A DNA stretch of 16,475 nucleotides from DASQQQ01 sp036390995 (GTDB lineage: Bacteria > Actinomycetota > UBA4738 > HRBIN12): positions 1-16,475 of the forward strand of contig DASWAT010000141.1 of the NCBI GenBank assembly GCA_036390995.1. The letters are read 5' to 3'. How positions within the stretch are numbered: the first letter of the stretch is position 1; the number at the start of each line of letters is the position of its first letter. The notes below the pieces were generated by a model. It saw nothing but the letters and a program-made list of their open reading frames with translations, was not told where the DNA came from and searched no databases. A program made the translations under genes and the position numbers. This document shows, piece by piece, positions 1 to 7,291 of the stretch.

Positions 1-783
1 CCGGCGCACGACGGCGTTGCCGGGATCCACGATGGGGTCGAAGTAGGACGGGTTCGTGATGAGTCCGGCGAGCGTGGCGGACTGCAGCAGCGTGAGATCT
101 TGCGCGTGGACCCCGAAGTACGTCTCCGCCGCGGCCTCCACGCCGTACGCGCCGTGCCCGAAGTAGATCGTGTTCAGGTACTTGGCCAGGATCTCGTCCT
201 TCGAGTAGGTCTGCTCGAGCTTGATCGCCAGCAGGGCCTCCCGGACCTTCTGCCCGAACGTCCGCGGGGGGACCACGTAGGTGGTCTGGTTCGTTCTCGG
301 GTCGGTCACGTAGTGGCCGGCGTAGACGTTCTTCACCAGCTGTTGTGTGATGGTGGAGCCTCCCTGCACGACCTTGTGGGCCACCAGGTCGTTCCAGGCC
401 GCGCGGGCGATGCCGAGAGGATCGATGCCCGGGTGGCCGTAGAAGTCCTTGTCCTCCGCGGCGAGCACGGCCGTCCGCAGGCTACCCGGCATCTGGTCGA
501 AGGGGACGATCGTCCGGTCCACCGAGGCGTGCAGCGTGGCGAGGAGGTGCTTGCCGGTCCGGTCGTAGAGGTACGTCGTCTGGAGCGGCGGCGGGGTCTC
601 TGGGAGCTGGAGGCGGGAGTAGACGAAGGCCAGCGTCCCGATCACGACGAGGAAGCCGGCCAGCGGCACGGCGACGAACACCCACCAGTAGCGGCGGAAG
701 AAGCCCTGGGGCTTCTTCTTCCGCTTCCGGGGGGCGTGCTTGGGCCCACGTTGGGCCTGGCGTGGTGCGGTCCTTGCCGCCAA
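1..783 (-). CDS. Class A penicillin-binding protein, N-terminal part (partial at window edge)
   Basis: This is the membrane-bound, bifunctional peptidoglycan synthase family; only the first 261 residues are inside the window. A basic Lys/Arg-rich cytoplasmic tail (residues 2-31) is followed by one membrane segment (about 32-54) and a GT51 glycosyltransferase domain. The domain shows EDKDFYGHPGID (catalytic Glu about 110), QGGSTITQQLVKN (about 140-152) and KLEQTYSKDEILAKYLN. The GT domain polymerises lipid II outside the membrane; the transpeptidase domain would lie beyond the left edge. The start is TTG at 783, because an in-frame TAG lies at 798-796 and no ATG or GTG occurs before the membrane helix; no good ribosome site is seen. 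The DUF5318 gene lies 122 nt upstream, as at M. tuberculosis Rv0049-ponA1, so this is probably the ponA orthologue. It differs in sequence from the second class A PBP at 7292-9556. Confidence 0.93.
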   Translation of the reverse strand, partial: MAARTAPRQAQRGPKHAPRKRKKKPQGFFRRYWWVFVAVPLAGFLVVIGTLAFVYSRLQLPETPPPLQTTYLYDRTGKHLLATLHASVDRTIVPFDQMPGSLRTAVLAAEDKDFYGHPGIDPLGIARAAWNDLVAHKVVQGGSTITQQLVKNVYAGHYVTDPRTNQTTYVVPPRTFGQKVREALLAIKLEQTYSKDEILAKYLNTIYFGHGAYGVEAAAETYFGVHAQDLTLLQSATLAGLITNPSYFDPIVDPGNAVVRR

Positions 784-792
784 GGCTCGCCG

Positions 793-798
793 ATTCTA
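793..798 (-). promoter_or_regulatory. Candidate -10 element TAGAAT of the first PBP gene
   Basis: TAGAAT on the minus strand ends 9 nt before the TTG start at 783. It fits the TAnnnT -10 pattern of actinobacterial housekeeping promoters. No convincing -35 hexamer lies 16-18 nt upstream. An identical TAGAAT-N9-start layout precedes the DUF5318 gene. Confidence 0.35.
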
Positions 799-812
799 CC
801 CAGGCACCTGGG
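799..812. repeat. Inverted repeat CCCAGG-CA-CCTGGG abutting the -10
   Basis: This perfect 6-bp inverted repeat with a 2-nt centre sits directly upstream of the TAGAAT at 793-798, in the promoter spacer. It could be a repressor site or simply a chance palindrome in GC-rich DNA. Confidence 0.35.
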
Positions 813-905
813 AGTCCACGCCATCGGACCATGCATCGGTGTGTGGAGTTCCCGTGACGGGTGGCGGCGCGCGGGCGGAGCAGGAGTCTGGCGTCGGTGC
901 GGTGG

Positions 906-1304
906 TCAGCCGACGCTGCGAGCCACGAAGGCCTCGGAGAGGTGGTTCCACTGGCACTCCGTGCAGACCTCGACCACGTAGCACCAGGCGTTGCGATGAT
1001 CGGCGGCCAGGGACAGGCCCTGGTCCAGGGACCACACGCGCCCGTTGTCCTGCTTGAGGTCGTCGGCGTACACGTACGCAAGCAGGACCAGCTTGGAGCG
1101 CTCGCACACCGGGCAGTCACGGTGGGTGCGCTCCCCCACGTGCACGGCGGCCCGCATGAGCTCCGGGTGGGCGTCGCAGATGTCCGCACGGGACCTCAGC
1201 CCGGTGCGGACCTCGCGGAGCAGCGCCCGCTTGGCCAGCGTGTAGTCGACCGTGGCCAGCAGGGCCCGCTTGCTCCGGACCTTCCTCCGAGGGTTGACCG
1301 CCAT
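906..1304 (-). CDS. DUF5318 family protein (small zinc-ribbon-like protein)
   Basis: This 132-residue protein matches my recollection of the actinobacterial DUF5318 family (M. tuberculosis Rv0049 type); its function is unknown. The N-terminus is basic (MAVNPRRKVRSKRA). Two CxxC pairs, CPVC at residues 64-67 and CTEC at 114-117, could bind one zinc ion. The segment between them is rich in aromatic and hydrophobic residues (LVLLAYVYADDLK). There is no signal peptide or membrane helix, so it is probably cytoplasmic. It lies upstream of the PBP gene in the same direction, a pairing also seen in mycobacteria, which hints at a role in cell-wall synthesis or its control. The ATG at 1304 has no Shine-Dalgarno sequence, but a TAGAAT box lies 9 nt before it, so the message may be leaderless. 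Confidence 0.85.
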   Translation of the reverse strand: MAVNPRRKVRSKRALLATVDYTLAKRALLREVRTGLRSRADICDAHPELMRAAVHVGERTHRDCPVCERSKLVLLAYVYADDLKQDNGRVWSLDQGLSLAADHRNAWCYVVEVCTECQWNHLSEAFVARSVG

Positions 1305-1313
1305 GGTGGAGGC

Positions 1314-1319
1314 ATTCTA
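1314..1319 (-). promoter_or_regulatory. Candidate -10 element TAGAAT of the DUF5318 gene
   Basis: TAGAAT on the minus strand lies 9 nt before the ATG at 1304, in the 58-nt gap after the tad locus. Transcription would begin at or within a few nt of the start codon. This suggests the DUF5318 gene does not depend on tad transcription. No clear -35 was found. Confidence 0.4.
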
Positions 1320-1362
1320 CGCCCGCCCTCCCACAAGGTTCGGCGGTCCGGAGGCAGCGCGG

Positions 1363-1770
1363 TCACGGGCCGTCGGTGTCCACGACGGCCCGCGCCGTGG
1401 CCACCGCGTACCGGGTGCCCGCGAGGAGCGACAGCCCGTCGATCCCGATCCGGACGGTCACCGTGGCATCGAAGGTTCCCAACGCGCAGATGCACTCGAC
1501 GAGTTGCGCGCCGTTGTACGCGGCGAACGCGGAGGCCACCTCGGCCGGCTCGAGCCCCGAGGGCAGGGCCTGCTCCTGCGCCGAGGCGAGCGCCGCCGCG
1601 TCGGCGGCCGTCTGAGCCCGGGCGGCGGCCGCCAGCACACGGGTGAGGTCGGCGGCGCCCAGCATCAGGACGAGGAGCGCTGCGAGCAGAGCTGCCGTGA
1701 CCAGGGTCACGGATCCCCGCTGCCGATCCAGGGAGGTTGCGGTTGCCGGCCCTTCGCGCCGGGCCTTCAT
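1363..1770 (-). CDS. TadE/TadG-like pilus-assembly protein (Rv3654c type)
   Basis: This 135-residue protein is the last gene of the tad locus. A short basic N-terminus leads into RGSVTLVTAALL and one hydrophobic helix (about 22-41). The motif QTAADAAALASA follows, which is the signature of the TadG/Tad-like N-terminal region (AADAAALA). The rest is a small extracytoplasmic domain with two cysteines in ECICALG. The family is thought to form minor pilin-like or assembly components of Flp/Tad pili. The start is ATG at 1770: AGGAG lies 5 nt upstream and the ATG overlaps the tadE stop (ATGA), so translation is probably coupled. A much longer open frame upstream is only the shadow of tadE. Confidence 0.85.
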   Translation of the reverse strand: MKARREGPATATSLDRQRGSVTLVTAALLAALLVLMLGAADLTRVLAAAARAQTAADAAALASAQEQALPSGLEPAEVASAFAAYNGAQLVECICALGTFDATVTVRIGIDGLSLLAGTRYAVATARAVVDTDGP

Positions 1771-2162
1771 CCGAACTCCTGACGCATGACGGCCTCCGCC
1801 GCCAGGTGTGCCTCCGACGGGAACAGGAGCCCGGCCAAAGGGACGCGGACCGGATCGACGTAGCCGACGGTCACGCGAACCGGCTCCCCGCGGCCTCCGG
1901 CTCGCTCGACCACGATCTCCAGGCGACCTGCTTCCAGACCCGGGGCCGCCATGGCGGCGGCCGCGCGGACCGATGCGTCGTCCGGGTCGACGGCCGCCTG
2001 CCGGGCTCCGGCTCGAGAGGCCTGCACGACGAGAAGCTGGTCGCGGGCGAAGACCCCGACCTGCACGAGCGCAAGACACACGAGCAGGAGCACCGGCATG
2101 ACCAGGGCGAACTCGACCGTGGCCGAGCCGCGACATCCGGCGTGCGCCGGACTACTGCGCAC
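1767..2162 (-). CDS. tadE: TadE-like minor pilin (Rv3655c type)
   Basis: This 131-residue protein carries the TadE signature GSATVEFALVMPVLLL. Gly12 followed by Glu at position +5 (Glu17) mimics a type IV prepilin cleavage site, and the hydrophobic helix runs over about residues 14-39. TadE proteins are processed by prepilin peptidase in other systems and act as pseudopilins of the Flp pilus. The remaining 90 residues form an extracytoplasmic domain. The start is GTG at 2162, which overlaps the end of the pilin gene by 11 nt; GGTGG and GGGAG lie just upstream. The stop overlaps the next gene's start. Confidence 0.85.
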   Translation of the reverse strand: MRSSPAHAGCRGSATVEFALVMPVLLLVCLALVQVGVFARDQLLVVQASRAGARQAAVDPDDASVRAAAAMAAPGLEAGRLEIVVERAGGRGEPVRVTVGYVDPVRVPLAGLLFPSEAHLAAEAVMRQEFG

Positions 2163-2346
2163 TCCCGGCCACCTGATCGATGATGTTGTCGAAGAAGGCC
2201 GGCAGCTTGCCCGACGAGCGAGCCCAGGCGATCAGCACGACGGCCACGGCAGCCGCGGCCAGGATCACCAACGCGTATTCGGCGGTGGTCTGCCCCATCT
2301 CCTCGGCGATGCGGGTGCGCATGCGGACGTAGAGCGAGAGCAACAT
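2152..2346 (-). CDS. flp: Flp/Tad-type major pilin (DUF4244-like, Rv3656c type)
   Basis: This 64-residue prepilin has a basic leader (MLLSLYVRMRTRIAEEMG) that ends in Gly18. The mature N-terminus is QTTAEYALVILAAAAVAVVLI, with Glu at +5 as required by type IV prepilin peptidases. Cleavage would leave a 46-residue mature pilin made almost entirely of one hydrophobic helix and a short polar tail. The position between tadC and tadE, and the size, match the Rv3656c/DUF4244 pilin of actinobacterial tad loci. The ribosome site is the strongest in the operon (GAGGAGGTGA, 4 nt before ATG), as expected for a subunit needed in many copies. Confidence 0.9.
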   Translation of the reverse strand: MLLSLYVRMRTRIAEEMGQTTAEYALVILAAAAVAVVLIAWARSSGKLPAFFDNIIDQVAGSAQ

Positions 2347-2370
2347 CGGTTCACCTCCTCTCAGCGATTC

Positions 2371-3216
2371 TCAGCGGATCGAGCTCAAGGTGGTGACCAA
2401 CACGGGCACCACGGTGAGGAGGAGGAATGCGGGGAGAACGAGGAACACCAGAGGGAACAGCATCTTCACGGGTGCGCGCCGGGCGCGGTCGGCGGCGGCG
2501 GTGCGGCGTTCCTCGCGCACGTCGTCTGCCAACGTGCGGAGAGCGTCGGCCATGGCCGAGCCGAGGGCTTCACCCCGGACCAGCGTGGCCGCGACCCGGC
2601 GGAGATCGTCGAGCTCCAGACGCCGGGCGACCTCGTCGACCTCCTCCCTCCACCGTGCGCCGAGGTCCACGGCATCGAAGGCGGCTCGCAGATCGGACGC
2701 GAGCGGCCCATCGGTGACCGAGACGGCTCGCCGGAGTGCCAGCGGCCCCGGCACGCCGGCGGTAGCAGCTGTCGCCAACATGTCCAGTACGTTCGGAAGC
2801 TCGCGGCGAGCCTCATCCCGGCGCTTCCTCGCCGCCCGGGCCAGCACCAGATCGGGCGCACGATAACCGACGACGGCCACGAGCGGCGCGAGCAGCGGCG
2901 CCGGCGAAGGACTCATCGCCGCAGCGAGCGCGGCACCGGCGCCGACGAACACCCGGCAGCCAACGATCTCGTCGGGCGAAGCCATCCATCCGGCCGCTCG
3001 TACCCGTTCGGACAGCCCGGTCCGCCGCAGAGGGCGAAGTGCACCGGCGCCCCCGACCCGGCCCGCCCACCGCCGCAGCCGGCGGCTGCGATCGGGATCG
3101 GCGGATGGGACTCCGACACGTGTGCGCACGTTCACGTCCGCGCGCAGGCAGACGGTGAGCCCCACGGATGCGGCCGTCGAGCACGCCAGCGCACCGACGA
3201 GGAGGGCCTCGATCAC
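2371..3216 (-). CDS. tadC: TadC-like inner-membrane pilus platform protein
   Basis: This protein (281 residues from the GTG at 3216) belongs to the type II secretion F / TadC family, the membrane platform that couples the TadA motor to pilin assembly. There is an N-terminal helix (IEALLVGALACSTAASVGL), a small-residue hydrophobic stretch in the middle (VGAGAALAAAMS), and a strong C-terminal helix (MLFPLVFLVLPAFLLLTVV). The GspF-like helical domain lies between them (LPNVLDMLATAATAGV, then a second half with GEALGSAMADALRTLADDV). The GTG at 3216 is preferred because it overlaps the tadB stop as GTGA. An in-frame GTG at 3246 would give 291 residues but has no ribosome site. The pilin gene starts 24 nt after the stop. 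Confidence 0.88.
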   Translation of the reverse strand: MIEALLVGALACSTAASVGLTVCLRADVNVRTRVGVPSADPDRSRRLRRWAGRVGGAGALRPLRRTGLSERVRAAGWMASPDEIVGCRVFVGAGAALAAAMSPSPAPLLAPLVAVVGYRAPDLVLARAARKRRDEARRELPNVLDMLATAATAGVPGPLALRRAVSVTDGPLASDLRAAFDAVDLGARWREEVDEVARRLELDDLRRVAATLVRGEALGSAMADALRTLADDVREERRTAAADRARRAPVKMLFPLVFLVLPAFLLLTVVPVLVTTLSSIR

Positions 3217-4042
3217 GGCTCCACCCGTAGGAGCCGGCGGATCCACAGGAAGGCAAGCGCCTCAAGCGCCAGCCCGCAGCCGAGGGCTGCGACGCCCGCC
3301 CCGGAGTGGATCGCGGCCGCGACGTCTTGCTTCGAGGTCGCGGACAGGAACAGGAGGAACCCGACCGGCAGGAGTCCCAGGATCGCGCCGGACAGCCGCG
3401 CCTGCGAGGTGAGCGAGCGCACCTCTGCCACTGCGGCAGCCCGCGCTCGGAGCGTGGCCGACAGCCGATCCAGGGCGGCCGGCATCTCGCCGCCGGACTT
3501 GGCGTGGAGCCGCAGCACCCCGACGAGCAGCCTGGCGTCCGGTGTGCCGATCCCGCGGGCCCAGTGATCGAGCGAGGTGGCAACCGACGTGCCCAGCGAC
3601 GCGCGGTCCACGACCTCTCGGAGCGACGGACCGAGCGGCGGACCGACCTCGTCGGCGGCCACCCGGATCGATCCGAGGATCGATCGACCCGCCCGGAGCC
3701 CCGCGGCGACGGCCCCGGCCGCCGGCGCCAGCTGGCGATCGATCAGACGCGCCCGCGCCACCGTCGCCCTCCGGTCCCGCAGGATCGGGATCGCCGCACC
3801 CCCGACCCCTCCGACGAGCCCGCCCACCGGCCCGGCTGCAACGAAACCGCCCCCGAGGCCAACCACCGCCCCTAAGGCCACGACCGCCACGCCACGTGGG
3901 ACCCCTCGCCGGACGGCCCTCGGGTCTTCGCCGCCACGCCCCCCGACCCGGGCGCGAAGGCGGGATCGATCCACGAGGTCCGCCGTCAGGGCGAGCAGGA
4001 GACCGGGAAGGGCCGCCAGGCAACCCGCCGCCGTCTCGGGCC

Positions 4043-4046
<4 letters not shown>
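3213..4046 (-). CDS. tadB: TadB-like inner-membrane pilus platform protein
   Basis: This protein (277 residues from GTG 4046) is the second type II secretion F-domain protein of the locus. TadB and TadC are believed to pair as the membrane core of the pilus machine. Two N-terminal hydrophobic regions (CLAALPGLLLALTADLV and a long glycine-rich stretch with VALGAVVGLGGGFVAAG) precede the F domain. That domain shows LAPAAGAVAAGLRAGRSI and RLHAKSGGEMPAALDRLSATLRAR. Two helices close the protein (AILGLLPVGFLLFLSA and a final leucine-rich helix). The start is GTG 4046, which overlaps the tadA stop (GTGA) with GGAGG 7 nt upstream. The open frame continues upstream into tadA only as a shadow. Confidence 0.88.
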
Positions 4047-5334
<1,288 letters not shown>

Positions 5335-5338
<4 letters not shown>

Positions 5339-6408
5339 GCCGCGTCCTCCAGCACGCGAACCGCCAGTCCGCGGATGGCCCGACCGATACGGCCCCGAAG
5401 AGGCAGCAGCCGGCCCCTGTCCAGCGCGGCGGAGACCGCCCGGTCCGCGGGGATCACGGCCACCGGCGGGCTGCCGAAGACGCGCTCCACGTCGCCGGGC
5501 GTGATCGCAGAACGGGCGGCTCGGTTGACCACGAACCAACTTCGCTCCGCGATCCGCAGCGTCTCGACGGCGCGTTTGGCCGCGCGAAGCGAGGCGACGT
5601 CGAGACCGACCACGACCAGGACGCGGTCGGCGAGCTCCAACGCGCCTCGAACCACCGGGTCGGGGGTCCGGGGCACGTGGAGCAAGATCGTCTGGGCCGT
5701 GGCCGCGAGCGAACCCATCGTCGCCCGCAGCCACGAGGTGCCGAGCGTCGCCTGCGAGCCGTCGGGCGGAGCGAGCAGCACCTCGAATCCCGCAGCGTGC
5801 TTCCACAAGATCGCGCGGACGTCCTCGGGGCCGACCTCCTCGCCGAGTGGCGCGAGGTCTGCGATCGTGCGGGGCCGTTCGTCGGCGGGGATACCGAGCC
5901 CACCCGTGACGTCGGCGAACGACAGGTCCAGATCGGCGAGCACGCACGACGACCGTGGCACGATGGCTGCTGCGAGGTGGACCGCGAGGAAGGTGGTCCC
6001 CACCCCGCCCCGAGGACCGTACACGGCCACCACGCGTGCCCGACTCCCTTCGGATGGGGCTGCAGCGGAACGGGTACGCGTGACCGCTCGGGCGAGCGCA
6101 TCGCGCTCGTCCGGCCACAGGAAGAAGCCACGAGCCCCCGCCTCCAGCGAGCGACGCAGGGACCGGACCGTCTCCATGGTGTCGACGATCAACAACGCGC
6201 TCGAGCCCCGACTCGAGCGGCCAGGTGCCAGGCCTGGCGACGTGACCACGACGTCGGGCTCGAGCTGCCGGACAGCCTCTGTGAGCTGGTGCTCGTCCGA
6301 GGCCGCGGCGACCACTCGGATGTCGCCGGTGCGGTCGAGGAAGTGCATGATCTCCTCGGCGACCTGATAGCCCTCGACCGCGAGCACGATCCTCGAGACG
6401 TCCTCCAT
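5335..6408 (-). CDS. ssd: Ssd/CpaE/TadZ-type MinD-like localisation protein
   Basis: This 357-residue protein opens the tad operon, as Rv3660c (ssd) does in M. tuberculosis. Residues 1-115 resemble a degenerate response-regulator receiver domain; 125-355 are a MinD/ParA-like ATPase domain. The Walker A region reads GPRGGVGTT (131-139): the signature Lys is Arg and the P-loop Lys is Thr, so nucleotide hydrolysis may be lost or changed. Such atypical P-loops are known in TadZ/CpaE proteins. LADLDLSFADV (158-168) is the following switch region. CpaE/TadZ place the pilus machine at a cell pole; mycobacterial Ssd has been linked to septum control. The ATG at 6408 has GGAG 5 nt upstream and fits the family N-terminus; an in-frame GTG at 6498 would add 30 low-complexity residues. 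Confidence 0.87.
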
Positions 6409-6515
6409 CCAGGCTCCGTTCACGTCGGGGGAAGCCGTGGGGAAGTCCTGCCGAACACCGAGGGGAAGCCGGGGAGGCTTCGAGGAGGAGGGCGCCACTC
6501 GAGCGCGCTCGGCGC

Positions 6516-6544
6516 AGACTACGGGACTCGGTTCGTCGGGGCAA
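6516..6544 (-). promoter_or_regulatory. Candidate promoter of the tad operon (TTGCCC-N17-TAGTCT)
   Basis: On the minus strand, TTGCCC (6544-6539) and TAGTCT (6521-6516) are separated by exactly 17 nt, giving a sigma70/HrdB-like promoter. Transcription would begin near 6508, about 100 nt upstream of the preferred ssd start and about 10 nt upstream of the alternative GTG at 6498. The same -10 hexamer with a 17-nt spacer occurs at padR. Confidence 0.5.
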
Positions 6545-6666
6545 TCACCAGGATGGCGGAATCACGTTCGCGGGAGGCGGTCGGTGAAGCGCCATCTCGG
6601 CGGACGTCCATCGCCCTCGGCCGGGGGATATCGAGACCATCCTCGGGTGAGGCGGGCCGCTGGACC

Positions 6667-6828
6667 TCAGCCTTCGGGTCCGACGAGTACGCGGTCCAGG
6701 TGTACGTGATCGGGGGCGAGCACCCACACCGTGCCGCAGCACTCGCACTCGACGAGCACCTGCGCGGGGTCGGCGAGGTCGACACGGCATCCGCAGACCG
6801 GACAGTCCATGCGCATGAGCGCGTTCAT
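6667..6828 (-). CDS. Very small four-cysteine zinc-ribbon-like protein
   Basis: This 53-residue protein (from ATG 6828) has two cysteine pairs, CPVCGC near the N-terminus and CECCGTVW about 20 residues later. This is the layout of a single zinc ribbon. The C-terminal part (VLAPDHVHLDRVLVGPEG) is hydrophobic and acidic. Third positions of codons are almost all G or C, as in the neighbouring real genes. I do not recognise the family; a small metal-binding or nucleic-acid-binding adaptor is possible. No Shine-Dalgarno is seen. An adjacent GTG at 6831-6829 would add one residue and sits 6 nt after a TACCTT box, so it may be the leaderless start. ATGs at 6816 and 6810 are also possible. It is followed by about 258 nt without a gene before ssd. 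Confidence 0.7.
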   Translation of the reverse strand: MNALMRMDCPVCGCRVDLADPAQVLVECECCGTVWVLAPDHVHLDRVLVGPEG

Positions 6829-6837
6829 CACGGCACG

Positions 6838-6843
6838 AAGGTA
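6838..6843 (-). promoter_or_regulatory. Candidate -10 element TACCTT of the four-cysteine protein gene
   Basis: TACCTT on the minus strand is followed by 6 nt and then GTG-ATG (6831-6826), the right distance for transcription to begin on the start codon. An inverted repeat starts 3 nt upstream of it, over the -35 region. No -35 hexamer is recognisable. Confidence 0.35.
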
Positions 6844-6846
6844 GGC

Positions 6847-6873
6847 TCGGCCCTCGCCCGGCGAGAGGGCCGA
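6847..6873. repeat. Inverted repeat in a divergent promoter region
   Basis: TCGGCCCTC (6847-6855) and GAGGGCCGA (6865-6873) form a perfect 9-bp inverted repeat around a 9-nt centre. It lies between the divergently oriented four-cysteine gene and the 105-residue gene, immediately upstream of the minus-strand -10. It could be an operator or an RNA hairpin; an overlapping shorter palindrome (CTCGCC-C-GGCGAG) shares its centre region. Confidence 0.5.
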
Positions 6874-6954
6874 ACGGCACGCAGGGGCTGGGCCGGGCGG
6901 GCGGTCTCGGTCCGGATCTGCCCGAGCTTGCGAGGAATTGTCCGACCCCCGTTC

Positions 6955-6960
6955 TACGCT
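6955..6960 (+). promoter_or_regulatory. Candidate -10 element TACGCT of the 105-residue gene
   Basis: TACGCT is followed by 7 nt and then the GTG at 6968, which places the expected transcription start on the G of the start codon. No ribosome site precedes that GTG. This supports a leaderless message and the choice of start. Confidence 0.4.
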
Positions 6961-6967
6961 TCTGGCT

Positions 6968-7285
6968 GTGGGACGGGTCATCGACTTCGGTGCCTGGAAG
7001 CAGGGCCGCCGGCTGGTGGTCCGCTCCGATGAGCCCACCCAAGAGGGGCTCTTCCTCGAGGCAGCGCGTGCGGCCCCAGGTTCGCCCCTTCGCCGTCTGG
7101 AGCAGGCCATCGCCCGCCTGGACCCGCTGATCCACCGGGGGTCCGGCAGGATCGGAGCGCGGGTCGAGTCCGAGCTGCTGGCCATCACGGGGGCGGTCAC
7201 CGCCGGACGCATCGACGAGGCCGCCGTCCGGGCCGAGCGGCTGGCCGAGCGGCTTGCCCACCCCTCCTCCCGCGCGGCCCGCTGA
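6968..7285 (+). CDS. Hypothetical 105-residue protein
   Basis: I do not recognise this protein. From GTG 6968 it begins GRVIDFGAWKQGRRLVVRS, then a mostly helical, Ala/Leu/Arg/Glu-rich remainder (LRRLEQAIARLDPLI, then GRIDEAAVRAERLAERLA). There is no membrane segment, signal peptide or cysteine. The C-terminal half could form an amphipathic helical bundle or coiled coil. Codon third positions are strongly G/C, so the frame looks real. A TTG at 6938 would add ten residues, but it would place the -10 box inside the gene. The stop lies only 6 nt from the stop of the convergent PBP gene. Confidence 0.7.
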   Translation: MGRVIDFGAWKQGRRLVVRSDEPTQEGLFLEAARAAPGSPLRRLEQAIARLDPLIHRGSGRIGARVESELLAITGAVTAGRIDEAAVRAERLAERLAHPSSRAAR

Positions 7286-7291
7286 CGCTCC

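Noticed and set aside
1951..3567. Long plus-strand frame (538 residues) opposite the tad genes
   Set aside because: It is antisense to five well-recognised tad genes and has low-complexity, Arg/His/Gln-rich composition; typical for high-GC DNA.
5339..6544. Open minus-strand frame that would extend TadA to 833 residues
   Set aside because: It overlaps ssd in another frame, has Arg/Gly/Pro-rich composition without any domain, and the GTGA overlap with a ribosome site marks the real tadA start at 5338.
6519..6785. Minus-strand 88-residue frame overlapping the four-cysteine gene
   Set aside because: Its composition is Ser/Arg/Pro-rich with no motif, while the other frame encodes a clean CxxC pair layout.
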